From G942493375 sp942493375 (GTDB taxonomy: Bacteria; Armatimonadota; UBA5829), in the NCBI GenBank assembly GCA_942493375.1, contig OW818698.1, forward strand, positions 2,604,001-2,668,000: a stretch of 64,000 nucleotides of DNA, in the 5' to 3' direction. The position numbers and the translations under genes are program-made. The notes under the pieces are model-generated. The model had not been told where the DNA came from and searched no databases. It saw only the letters and a list, made by a program, of their open reading frames with translations. Below, piece after piece: positions 34,239 to 42,130 of this stretch; position 1 is the stretch's first letter; every line of letters starts with the position of its first letter.

Positions 34239-37223
34239 ATGCAAACTAGTATCGTATCAACATCAGTACTATCTCTTGATGGCCAGTGGCTGCTGGCTCA
34301 CGACAGTGATAATATCGGAAAGCAGCAGGAATGGTGGATAACTCCCAGGCCTGATGCAAAGCAAACGCTAGTACCATGGATTGCTCAGGATGCATTCCCC
34401 GGCACCCACGGTGTATTCTGGTATTGGCACGAGTTCAGTGCTCCTGCCAATCCACACATTAATGGCCGATACCTTCTGCGTTTCCATGCTGTGGACTATC
34501 TGGCTGAAGTATGGGTCAATGGCATCCACGTCGGTGAGCACGAAGGCAGCGAAACTCCATTTGTCCTGGACGCCACCGCTGCAATAAAACCAAGTGAAAC
34601 TAACCATATCGCAGTCCGTGTGTTAAATCCTAACAACGACCGGATAGATGGGATCACACTCGCTGAGACTCCACACCGCAACAAAGTAACTCCTTTCGGC
34701 AGCGGTTGCAGCTACAATGTTGGCGGCATTTTAGAATCAGTCGAACTACTCGTCGCTCCGGTAGTAAGAATTGAAGACTTATATGTCATTCCGGATGTAG
34801 AGACCGGTGAGATTAGGATCACAACAACTTTCCTGAATGCCGGATCAGAAAACATCGGTTGTGAAATACAGTTTACCGTAGCTCCCGCCATCACCGGAGA
34901 GACCATCGCTACCACGCTCATCCAACAGACAATAACGGTTGGTCATTCTGTAGTCGAAACACGGATAATCATCGATAACCCTCGACTCTGGGATCTTGAG
35001 CATCCATATCTCTACCGTGTTACTGCCGGAGTGAAACAATCAAACACCAACAACAGTCAGTCCATAGATGAACGCTCCGTCCGCTGTGGGTTCAGAGATT
35101 TCCGGGTCGAGAAAGGCTTTTTCAGACTGAATGGCAAAAGAGTATTCCTTCGCAGCACACACACCGGCAACCATTCCCCCGGCGGACAGGTCATCTCACC
35201 CAAGAGCAAAGACGTGCTCATTCATGATCTGATCATCGCGAAAAATCTGGGGTTCAATACCGTAAGGTTCATTTCAGGAGTGCCGCATCCATACCAACTG
35301 GACTTCTGCGATGAAATCGGGCTGATGGTCTATGAAGAGTCCTACGCAGGTTGGTGTCTAGGCGATTCTCCCGACATGTCTCGAAGATTTGATTTCTCAA
35401 CCAGGGAGATGATAATCCGCGACCGCAACCATCCCAGCGTAACTATATGGGGATTATTAAATGAGACAGTTGACTCTCCGACCTATGTAAAGGCAAAAGA
35501 AAGCCTGCCTCTGGTCCGTGAGTTAGATAAAACAAGACTGGTCCTGTTCAGCAGTGGTAGATGGGACTGCGATCCAACAGTAGGTTCAGTCTCAAATCCC
35601 GGCAGCAATGAGTGGGAACACGTCTGGGGAATCGAATCCCCGGATGCTCCGAAGCAGGAAATGACCAATATAGGTGGTTATACCAGTAATGCCGGAGATG
35701 CTCATGTTTATCCGGGTGTTCCGCAGACTCAAGAAATCAACAGCTTCATCAGAAACCTCGGTAAAGACGCCAAGCCTGTCTTCCTGTCCGAATATGGTAT
35801 AGGCAGCCAGATAAACGCCATTAGGGAACTCAGAAAATATGAGGAAGCCGGACTGAACCTGGAGGCTGACGACGCCGCGTACCTCCGCAACATGTCCAAT
35901 AATTTCATCGCTGACTGGAACCGTCTCGGATTCGAAAACACATATCCTGTCCCTGAAGACATGCTCCTTGACAGCCAACGTCTGATGGCACGCTGGAGAA
36001 CACTCGGGTTCAATCTGATCCGTTCCAATCCCCAGGTATGCGGGTTCAACCTGACTGGTATGCTCGATCATGCAATCACCGGAGAGGGCCTGTGGACGTT
36101 CTGGCGAGAGTTCAAACCGGGGATTGCAGATTCTGTATCAGACGGTTGGGCTCCGCTTCGTTGGTGTGTATTTGTTAACCCGACACATGGATACTCCGGA
36201 GAAGAGTTCGAAGTCGAAGCAGTTTTAGCAAATGAGGATGTGCTCAAACCGGGAGACTATCCAGTATGTTTCAAAATAACAGGACCGGCCGGCACTGTAT
36301 GGGAATTCAAGTCCATATTCAATATTCCGGAACCACCTGCCGGTGGAGAGTGCCCGTTGGCAATGTCAGCACTCAAAGAGAATATTAAACTGGATGTCCC
36401 GGCTGGTATATACGAATTCACAGCCTATATGGAACACGGTGGAGCACCAACAGGTGGCCGCTTGAAGTTCCACGTATCTGATGGCAAATTACTACCAAAA
36501 GTCGAGAGCCCGATCGCTCTCTGGGGTGTTGATAAACATATTGAAGACTGGTTGGCTTTACAAGGAATAAGCTGCAATCAATTCACAGAGACATGTACAG
36601 ATAGCTGCGAAGTCATATTAGTTGGGGATAGTGCAGAGCTCTGCGGTAACCTTAACGGATGGACTGAACTCGCTAAGTGTATGGCTCAGGGTTCGGTAGT
36701 AATATTCTCATCACCGGATGCATTCATGAGAACAAAAGGTTTCACCGATGAATCAACAGAACAGATCGATCTACTCGGTTGGTTGCCGCTCGAAAACAAA
36801 GGTGAGTTACGCACATTTGGTGACTGGCTGTATCATAAAGAAAGTGTAGCCAAACTGCATCCCATATTTAATGATATGCAGTGTAAGGGAATAATGGACT
36901 GGGACTATTATGAGCAAGTCAGCAGCAACAGGTTCTACGCCGGGCAGGACACGCCGGAAGATGTCGCTGCAGCAGCCTTTGCGTTAGGACACTCGGGAGC
37001 TCCAGGAGGATATGACTGCGGAGTTATGCTCTGCTCATATCCATTCAAGGCAGGCCGGTTTATATTAAATACGTTCTCCGTGCTGGAACACGTTAGTAAA
37101 CATCCGGCGGCAGAAAAGCTTCTTTTAAATATGATCAACTATGCATCCTGCTTAAAACCCGAGCGATCATCAGCTCTACCGGATGACTTTGACGAACTGC
37201 TGGACAGTATCGGATATAAATAA
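34239..37223 (+). CDS. GH2 beta-glycosidase with C-terminal GATase-like domain
   Basis: A 994-residue protein, 13 bases after the beta-mannosidase-like gene. N-terminal jelly roll (about 8-170), Ig domain (about 175-290), TIM barrel (about 300-620) with 'WGLLNETVDSP' (acid/base Glu near 409) and 'PVFLSEYGIGSQ' (nucleophile Glu near 518), then beta-domains and a C-terminal glutamine-amidotransferase-like fold (about 765-985; 'AGRFILNTFSVLEH'). The GATase-like end is rare in ordinary LacZ-type GH2 enzymes. Family assignment is firm, but galactosidase, glucuronidase and other activities are all possible. No signal peptide, so it is likely intracellular. Confidence 0.85.
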   Translation: MQTSIVSTSVLSLDGQWLLAHDSDNIGKQQEWWITPRPDAKQTLVPWIAQDAFPGTHGVFWYWHEFSAPANPHINGRYLLRFHAVDYLAEVWVNGIHVGEHEGSETPFVLDATAAIKPSETNHIAVRVLNPNNDRIDGITLAETPHRNKVTPFGSGCSYNVGGILESVELLVAPVVRIEDLYVIPDVETGEIRITTTFLNAGSENIGCEIQFTVAPAITGETIATTLIQQTITVGHSVVETRIIIDNPRLWDLEHPYLYRVTAGVKQSNTNNSQSIDERSVRCGFRDFRVEKGFFRLNGKRVFLRSTHTGNHSPGGQVISPKSKDVLIHDLIIAKNLGFNTVRFISGVPHPYQLDFCDEIGLMVYEESYAGWCLGDSPDMSRRFDFSTREMIIRDRNHPSVTIWGLLNETVDSPTYVKAKESLPLVRELDKTRLVLFSSGRWDCDPTVGSVSNPGSNEWEHVWGIESPDAPKQEMTNIGGYTSNAGDAHVYPGVPQTQEINSFIRNLGKDAKPVFLSEYGIGSQINAIRELRKYEEAGLNLEADDAAYLRNMSNNFIADWNRLGFENTYPVPEDMLLDSQRLMARWRTLGFNLIRSNPQVCGFNLTGMLDHAITGEGLWTFWREFKPGIADSVSDGWAPLRWCVFVNPTHGYSGEEFEVEAVLANEDVLKPGDYPVCFKITGPAGTVWEFKSIFNIPEPPAGGECPLAMSALKENIKLDVPAGIYEFTAYMEHGGAPTGGRLKFHVSDGKLLPKVESPIALWGVDKHIEDWLALQGISCNQFTETCTDSCEVILVGDSAELCGNLNGWTELAKCMAQGSVVIFSSPDAFMRTKGFTDESTEQIDLLGWLPLENKGELRTFGDWLYHKESVAKLHPIFNDMQCKGIMDWDYYEQVSSNRFYAGQDTPEDVAAAAFALGHSGAPGGYDCGVMLCSYPFKAGRFILNTFSVLEHVSKHPAAEKLLLNMINYASCLKPERSSALPDDFDELLDSIGYK

Positions 37224-37235
37224 AGGACAGCTAAT

Positions 37236-37865
37236 TTGCTCTTGAAATTATTAAAGACAAAACTGGTCAAATGGCTGTTGATAATAACCCTGGCATTGCT
37301 GATTGGTGTACCAATCGGTGCCAGGGTTTGGATTACTTGCAGAGTACAGGACAGGATATACTCAGATTTGAATCAAGTTCCAAAATGCCATATGGCAATA
37401 GTGTTGGGAAACCAGGCCCTACCAGGTGAAATCCCTTCGCCAAAGCTGGCCAGTCGTTGTGACAAAGCGATTGAACTTTATAAGGCCGGCAAAGTTGATC
37501 AACTTCTGATGACTGGTGATGGACGTGCAAGCAGTAACAATGAACCAGTAACTATGCGTAAATACGCTATTTCGAAAGGTGTACCGGAGAAAGCTGTAAT
37601 CTGCGATCCACTGGGAATGCGGACATATGATTCGGTTTATCGGACTAGATATATCTACGGTCAAAAATCAATAATCGTCGTCACTCATTCCTATCATGTC
37701 CCTCGGACATTGTTTCTGGCCGGATCTGTTGGGATAAATGCATATGGTGTCTCCTCTGACTTGCCAGGCGAACCCAGAGATCAGATTAGAGAGTGCATGG
37801 CTTGTGTCAGTGCTCTATTGGATGTATATGTTTTAAAGCCGGAACCATCGATGCAGAAGAGATAG
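37236..37865 (+). CDS. Membrane-anchored DUF218 protein (SanA/ElyC/YdcF family)
   Basis: A 209-residue protein with a TTG start and one N-terminal transmembrane segment (about 12-33), so the rest is probably outside the cytoplasmic membrane. The DUF218 core runs about 50-200, with 'MAIVLGNQ', 'LLMTGDGR', 'MRTYDSVYRTRYIYG' and 'VVTHSYHVPRTLFLA', the conserved family residues. SanA/ElyC-type proteins affect cell-envelope or lipid-carrier metabolism in Enterobacteria; the exact chemistry is unsettled. It lies 12 bases after the GH2 gene and ends the operon. A terminator follows at 37892-37924. Confidence 0.85.
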   Translation: MLLKLLKTKLVKWLLIITLALLIGVPIGARVWITCRVQDRIYSDLNQVPKCHMAIVLGNQALPGEIPSPKLASRCDKAIELYKAGKVDQLLMTGDGRASSNNEPVTMRKYAISKGVPEKAVICDPLGMRTYDSVYRTRYIYGQKSIIVVTHSYHVPRTLFLAGSVGINAYGVSSDLPGEPRDQIRECMACVSALLDVYVLKPEPSMQKR

Positions 37866-37891
37866 AGCCAGATTCCAATGTTTTCTTGAAA

Positions 37892-37924
37892 GATCAGGAG
37901 CCGCATCGCCCTGGTCTTTTTCGT
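37892..37924 (+). terminator. Rho-independent terminator after the GH2 operon
   Basis: GATCAGG pairs with CCTGGTC (one G-T pair) across a loop containing GCCGCATCGC, and the stem runs into TTTTTCGTTTT. Confidence 0.8.
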
Positions 37925-38015
37925 TTTAACTCCAAGTGGGTAAATATGTAATGTAAATGGAGATGTAACCCTGGACACTATTGAGGGTAATGGTTTGTGT
38001 GCAGGAGGAAATCCA

Positions 38016-38642
38016 ATGAAAGGAACAAAATATCTTGTAGGTGCAATTGCGCTACTGATGGTAATGACAGCAATCGCACAAGCCTCGCCTAATAGGACGC
38101 TCACACCTGCGGAACAGGTGGGCTTGATATATATGCGCCAAGCAGAAAAACTTGAACATGATATATATTTGGATTTAGCAGATATGTGGGATATTCCCAT
38201 ATTTAACAATATTGCCAATAACGAGCAGAATCACATGAATAGTATCTTGGGTTTGCTCAATAAATATGGTCTGAGAGATCCAGTAGCCGGTTTGGAGCCT
38301 GGTTATTTTCAGGATCCTATGTTAGCCAGACGTTACCGAAGTACTGTAACGCAGGGTGAGGTATCGCTGATATATGCTTTAAGTGCAGCTGCTCAAACTG
38401 AGGAGATTAGTATAGGAGACTTAGTACTCAGGATAACTCAAAGTAATAAGCGAGATATCAAAGAAGTGTATAACAACCTGCGTTTGGACTCAGCCAACCA
38501 TCTGCGGGCGTTTGTAGCAGAACTTTCCAATCGTGGTATAACATACAGGCCACAGCACCTTGCTCCCGCCTTATACAAGATAATTGTGTTTGGTTATGGA
38601 AGTGGCAGAGGGGCAAGCCGGCTTGTTCCGAACGAAATGTAA
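38016..38642 (+). CDS. Secreted DUF2202 (ferritin-like) protein
   Basis: About 208 residues from the ATG at 38016, chosen because AGGAGG lies 7 bases upstream. A signal peptide (MKGTKYLVGAIALLMVMTAIAQAS) precedes a four-helix ferritin-like domain of the DUF2202 family: 'MRQAEKLEHDIYLDLADMW', 'NNIANNEQNHMNSILGLLNKYGL', 'YALSAAAQTEEISIGDL' and 'LDSANHLRAFVAEL' supply Glu and His residues in the positions expected for a di-iron or similar metal site (E-x-H, E-x2-H type). The biological role of DUF2202 is unknown; metal binding or redox protection is likely. It is a monocistronic gene with its own terminator. Confidence 0.85.
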   Translation: MKGTKYLVGAIALLMVMTAIAQASPNRTLTPAEQVGLIYMRQAEKLEHDIYLDLADMWDIPIFNNIANNEQNHMNSILGLLNKYGLRDPVAGLEPGYFQDPMLARRYRSTVTQGEVSLIYALSAAAQTEEISIGDLVLRITQSNKRDIKEVYNNLRLDSANHLRAFVAELSNRGITYRPQHLAPALYKIIVFGYGSGRGASRLVPNEM

Positions 38643-38671
38643 ATAATCCACATAAGAAAAACATAATAATA

Positions 38672-38727
38672 TGGCCAGAATGCACCATATTTTAACAACA
38701 CAAACAATGCCTTCTGGCCAGTTTTTA
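38672..38727 (+). terminator. Terminator after the DUF2202 gene
   Basis: TGGCCAGAA (38672-38680) pairs with TTCTGGCCA (38712-38720) around a long loop, followed by GTTTTTA. Confidence 0.65.
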
Positions 38728-38810
38728 TGTCCACATTTTGATCAAATCGTGCTATTATATCTCGTCGCCATAACTTTACCACAAATCACGGTGGAGATGT
38801 TTACCTGACA

Positions 38811-39497
38811 ATGATTAAACTGATGACCTACAACATTTGCGGTACCTTGGGCATGGATAACAAACATTCTATTGAGAGGATTGTTGATCTCATTCGCGGT
38901 GCTGGGGTTCAGATTGTTTGTCTGCAGGAAGTAGACCAGTGTCTGAACCGGAGTGCTTCAATTGATCAGCCGGTGGAATTTGCGCAAGCTCTCGGAATGA
39001 ATGTTGCTTTTCAAGGTAACTTAAAAATGGATACCGGATGGTACGGTATCGCTGTTCTAACATCCTATAGCATCATGCAAGAACTAAATCACCACTTAAC
39101 AAGTAAAGACGAACCCAGAGGTGCACTTGAAGTCGGTATCAGCACTCCCGAAGGAAAGCTCACTGTCTTCTGTACACATTTCGGTCTGGAACCTGATGAG
39201 CGTGAAATTCAGGCAGAAGAACTAGCTGCGCTGGTAAACTCTACTGAAGGTCCCAAGATCGTATGTGGAGATTTTAACGAGGAAGCTGGTGATGCTGGAG
39301 TAGCAAGGCTTATAGAATATACCTCCCTGATAGATGCATATCCAAACGGTAACCTCACTTTCGATTCTGTAAATCCTACTTGCCGAATAGATATGATTCT
39401 CTGCAGCCCTGATATCAAAATTGACTCGGTTTCGGTAATAGAAAGCCAGGCTTCAGACCATTTGCCTCTGGTTGCAGATTTTAGTATTGGTCTATAG
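38811..39497 (+). CDS. Endonuclease/exonuclease/phosphatase (EEP) family protein
   Basis: A 228-residue cytoplasmic protein with the full EEP motif series: 'LMTYNICGT' at the start (Asn), 'VCLQEVDQ' (metal-binding Glu near residue 44), 'VFCTHFGLEPDEREIQAEEL' (His), 'VCGDFNEEAGD' (Asp/Asn) and 'SDHLPLVADF' (Asp-His) at the end. EEP enzymes cut phosphodiesters in nucleic acids, inositol phosphates, sphingomyelin and other substrates; the short size and soluble form fit a small phosphatase/nuclease, but the substrate is unknown. It has no close neighbour on the same strand. Confidence 0.85.
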   Translation: MIKLMTYNICGTLGMDNKHSIERIVDLIRGAGVQIVCLQEVDQCLNRSASIDQPVEFAQALGMNVAFQGNLKMDTGWYGIAVLTSYSIMQELNHHLTSKDEPRGALEVGISTPEGKLTVFCTHFGLEPDEREIQAEELAALVNSTEGPKIVCGDFNEEAGDAGVARLIEYTSLIDAYPNGNLTFDSVNPTCRIDMILCSPDIKIDSVSVIESQASDHLPLVADFSIGL

Positions 39498-39616
39498 ACC
39501 ACATCAATTGCTTTGAAATAGATTGAGCCCTATTTATATGTTTGATTCTCAGGAATAATGGTGATATTTTATTAATCAAGTTCACTATTCCTTTGTATTG
39601 AATAGAGGTACCTAAA

Positions 39617-40651
39617 ATGGATTTTAGATTCTCGCGATCTCTTTATGTTTCCCTGATAATCACTGTATTCTGCCTATTATGCATTACCAGTGTTGCATTT
39701 TCCGCTGATGCCCGTTCACAGCGTTCATATGTCTCCGGTAATTACTTCCTTACGCTCGATAACACCCAATGCGGATTCGTTAAAGCATTTGATGGTGGAA
39801 ACATCGGTGCTGAAGTGATAAATGAACCATCCGGACCATCATATTATATAAAGAAGCATATCGGACAGCCTAAATATGAAGATATCACAACGCTTATTGG
39901 GTTTTCGATGAATAAGACAGTATATGAATGGATACAGGATTCCTGGTCGATGAAACATACTCGACACAGTGGTTCTATAGTGTCTATGGACTACAATCTC
40001 GACGCTAAATCTGAACGTCAGTTCACAGAGGCATTATTGACTGAAACTACAATACCGGCTTGTGATGGTTCAAGCAAGGAACCATCATACATATCAATCA
40101 CGTTTGCACCTGAACTCATACGGACAGCAGATCCAAAAGCTGTTGATACTAAAAGTATCTCGAAAAACGATCAGAAAATCTGGATTCCCAGTAATTTCAA
40201 GCTTGCAATAGATGGCCTCGACTGTAACAAAGTAAGCAAGATTGATTCATTCACAATAAAACAAATGGCCGTGAATGACGCGATTGGAGATGCCCGCGAT
40301 TACCAGAAAGAACCGGGGAAGCTCGAATTCCCAAACTTGAGAATCACTATTTCTGAAGTATCTGCTAAGAGTTGGATAGACTGGCATAACGATTTTGTCA
40401 TCCAAGGCAATAATGATGAATCCAAAGAGAAAAATGGGACCCTGACGTTTCTAGCACCAAACCTGAAAGATGTTCTTGCTACAATCACTTTCTATAATCT
40501 GGGGATTTTCAACATTGCTTCCGATAAATCTGAAGCCAACAGCGATCAGATCAAACGGATTACCGCAGAACTGTATTGTGAGCGTATGGAGTTTAGGCTG
40601 GGCGGTGGTATAACATCCAAACCAGGGCGGAATGCAAGACTATCGCAATAG
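39617..40651 (+). CDS. Secreted protein with two phage tail-tube-like (T4 gp19 family) domains
   Basis: A 344-residue protein with a signal peptide (MDFRFSRSLYVSLIITVFCL...VAFSADA) after an AGAGGT site. Residues about 38-165 show the pattern of the gp19/Hcp-like tail-tube family: 'GNYFLTLDNTQCGFVKAFDGGN' then 'KKHIGQPKYEDITTLIGFSMNKTVYEWI'. Residues about 195-335 repeat it: 'FKLAIDGLDCNKVSKIDSFTIKQ', 'LEFPNLRITISEVSAKSWIDWH' and a terminal 'AELYCERMEF'. The normal family is cytoplasmic, one domain per protein, and lies with sheath and baseplate genes; none are here. Instead a hydrolase-like propeller gene follows by 14 bases. It may build an extracellular tube or ring, or use the fold as a binding scaffold. 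The family call is from motifs only. Confidence 0.65.
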   Translation: MDFRFSRSLYVSLIITVFCLLCITSVAFSADARSQRSYVSGNYFLTLDNTQCGFVKAFDGGNIGAEVINEPSGPSYYIKKHIGQPKYEDITTLIGFSMNKTVYEWIQDSWSMKHTRHSGSIVSMDYNLDAKSERQFTEALLTETTIPACDGSSKEPSYISITFAPELIRTADPKAVDTKSISKNDQKIWIPSNFKLAIDGLDCNKVSKIDSFTIKQMAVNDAIGDARDYQKEPGKLEFPNLRITISEVSAKSWIDWHNDFVIQGNNDESKEKNGTLTFLAPNLKDVLATITFYNLGIFNIASDKSEANSDQIKRITAELYCERMEFRLGGGITSKPGRNARLSQ

Positions 40652-40665
40652 GTAGACTAGGTAGA

Positions 40666-42042
40666 ATGAGCATTAAGATAACAATCCTGATATTTGTATG
40701 TGTTATGTGCATAGGAATTCGTTCTACGGCTGCGAAAGAGAGGGCAAATACAGTGATGAAAATATCTGCAGGTCCGCATCTGTTCATTGACGACTATTTG
40801 ATCTCAGAGCAGAACAACCTGAAACGACGAATCAACCAACCTCAGAGACTTCCACAACCAGTAGTAACGGGCGATGAGGATAAATGCTTCCAGCCATATG
40901 TGACTGTCGTTCTGGATCCTGAAACAAAGAAATTCAAAATATGGTATGGAGTACCCGAGAATGCGAGCCAGACTCACTTGGCATATATGGAGTCCGATGA
41001 CGGCACAAACTGGACTCGTCCTCATCGAGTGCTCAATGACGCAGCAGTAATCTCGTTTGGCGCAAGTGTCATTGATGAAGGCCCCAACTACTCTGATATT
41101 TCAAAACGATACAAATATGGATGGTGGGGTGAAGGCGGACTTAAGATCGCTAAATCTGCTAACGGCCTGGACTGGACCCTTCTCGCTCCGGGTGTCGTCT
41201 TACCTCACAACCACGATATCAACAGTATACACTGGGACCCTATCCGAAAACGCTACATCGCTCTGGTTTCATCATACACAACCGGTGATAAATGGACAGG
41301 CAACCGCCGCATTCCAATGCAGAGTGTAAGTGACGACCTGGTCACCTGGAAAGCACCCTGGAGGATTATCGAACCGGATGAGAAAGACGAAGGAGAGACC
41401 CAGTTCTACTGTATGTCCGGAGTTATAGCTCGTGGTGATCTGCTGATCGGTACACTTAAAGTGCTCCGAGATGAGGTTGTTGCAGAAGGTGCACCAGCTG
41501 GAGCGTTTGGAGTAGGTTATACAACGCTTGCATGGAGCCGTGATGGAGAACACTGGGAACGCGACCGCGAAGCCTATATGCCCAGGAATCTTGAACCCGG
41601 CACCTGGGATCACGCCATGACCTGGGCTGATTGCCAGCTTCTTGTAGGAGATGAGATTTACATCTACTACGGAGGTTACGCATGGGGCCACAAATGGGAG
41701 CGGTTTACACAGCGCCAGATCGGTCTTGCTCGGATGCCGCTGGACCGCTATGTCTCCCGTGCTGCCGGAGAAGAGCGCGGAACTCTGCTCACACCTCTCA
41801 TGACTTTCGACTCTTCGAAAATAACAGTCAATGCCAAAGTCGATGGTGGACTACAAATACGTATCCTGGATGAGTCAGATAAACCCATTCCCGAATTCGA
41901 CTGGACAGACTGCAAAGTCATCAAGGGTGACTCCATACGACACCTTGTGCAGTGGAAAAAGAGTCTATCAACATTGAAAGGTAAGTCCATCAAACTGGAA
42001 TTCGCCATGAGAAACGCTCAGGTCTACGGGTTCACTTTGTAA
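40666..42042 (+). CDS. Secreted five-bladed propeller protein of the glycosidase type
   Basis: A 458-residue protein with a short signal peptide (MSIKITILIFVCVMCIGIRS). It carries the 'GPHLFIDDYLI' opening common in secreted hydrolase-like proteins of Planctomycetes and Armatimonadota, then a beta-propeller (about 55-380) with 'DPETKKFKIWYGV', 'ESDDGTNWTRP', 'KSANGLDWTLL' and 'WSRDGEHWERD', and a C-terminal beta-sandwich (about 385-458). It resembles GH32/43/62/68-type folds, but I see no proven catalytic triad. It is probably cotranscribed with the preceding gp19-like gene (14-base gap). A perfect 25-bp palindrome follows. Confidence 0.7.
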   Translation: MSIKITILIFVCVMCIGIRSTAAKERANTVMKISAGPHLFIDDYLISEQNNLKRRINQPQRLPQPVVTGDEDKCFQPYVTVVLDPETKKFKIWYGVPENASQTHLAYMESDDGTNWTRPHRVLNDAAVISFGASVIDEGPNYSDISKRYKYGWWGEGGLKIAKSANGLDWTLLAPGVVLPHNHDINSIHWDPIRKRYIALVSSYTTGDKWTGNRRIPMQSVSDDLVTWKAPWRIIEPDEKDEGETQFYCMSGVIARGDLLIGTLKVLRDEVVAEGAPAGAFGVGYTTLAWSRDGEHWERDREAYMPRNLEPGTWDHAMTWADCQLLVGDEIYIYYGGYAWGHKWERFTQRQIGLARMPLDRYVSRAAGEERGTLLTPLMTFDSSKITVNAKVDGGLQIRILDESDKPIPEFDWTDCKVIKGDSIRHLVQWKKSLSTLKGKSIKLEFAMRNAQVYGFTL

Positions 42043-42046
42043 AGGT

Positions 42047-42111
42047 TGTCATCCTGAAGAATGAAGGATCTGCTTTTACTTGCTTGAGATCCTTCATTCT
42101 TCAGGATGACA
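42047..42111. repeat. Long palindromic repeat, copy 3 (25-bp perfect arms), also a terminator candidate
   Basis: Arms TGTCATCCTGAAGAATGAAGG... and its exact complement, 25 bases each, with a 15-base loop. It lies between the convergent ends of the propeller gene (42042) and the TIM-barrel gene (42131). Ends resemble the copies at 9499 and 12303. Confidence 0.85.
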
Positions 42112-42130
42112 GTATACTCCTCTGCCCATT

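Noticed and set aside
39617..40651. Prophage or complete contractile injection system
   Set aside because: Only the tube-like domains are present and the protein has a signal peptide; no sheath, baseplate, spike, capsid, integrase or ATPase genes are seen.
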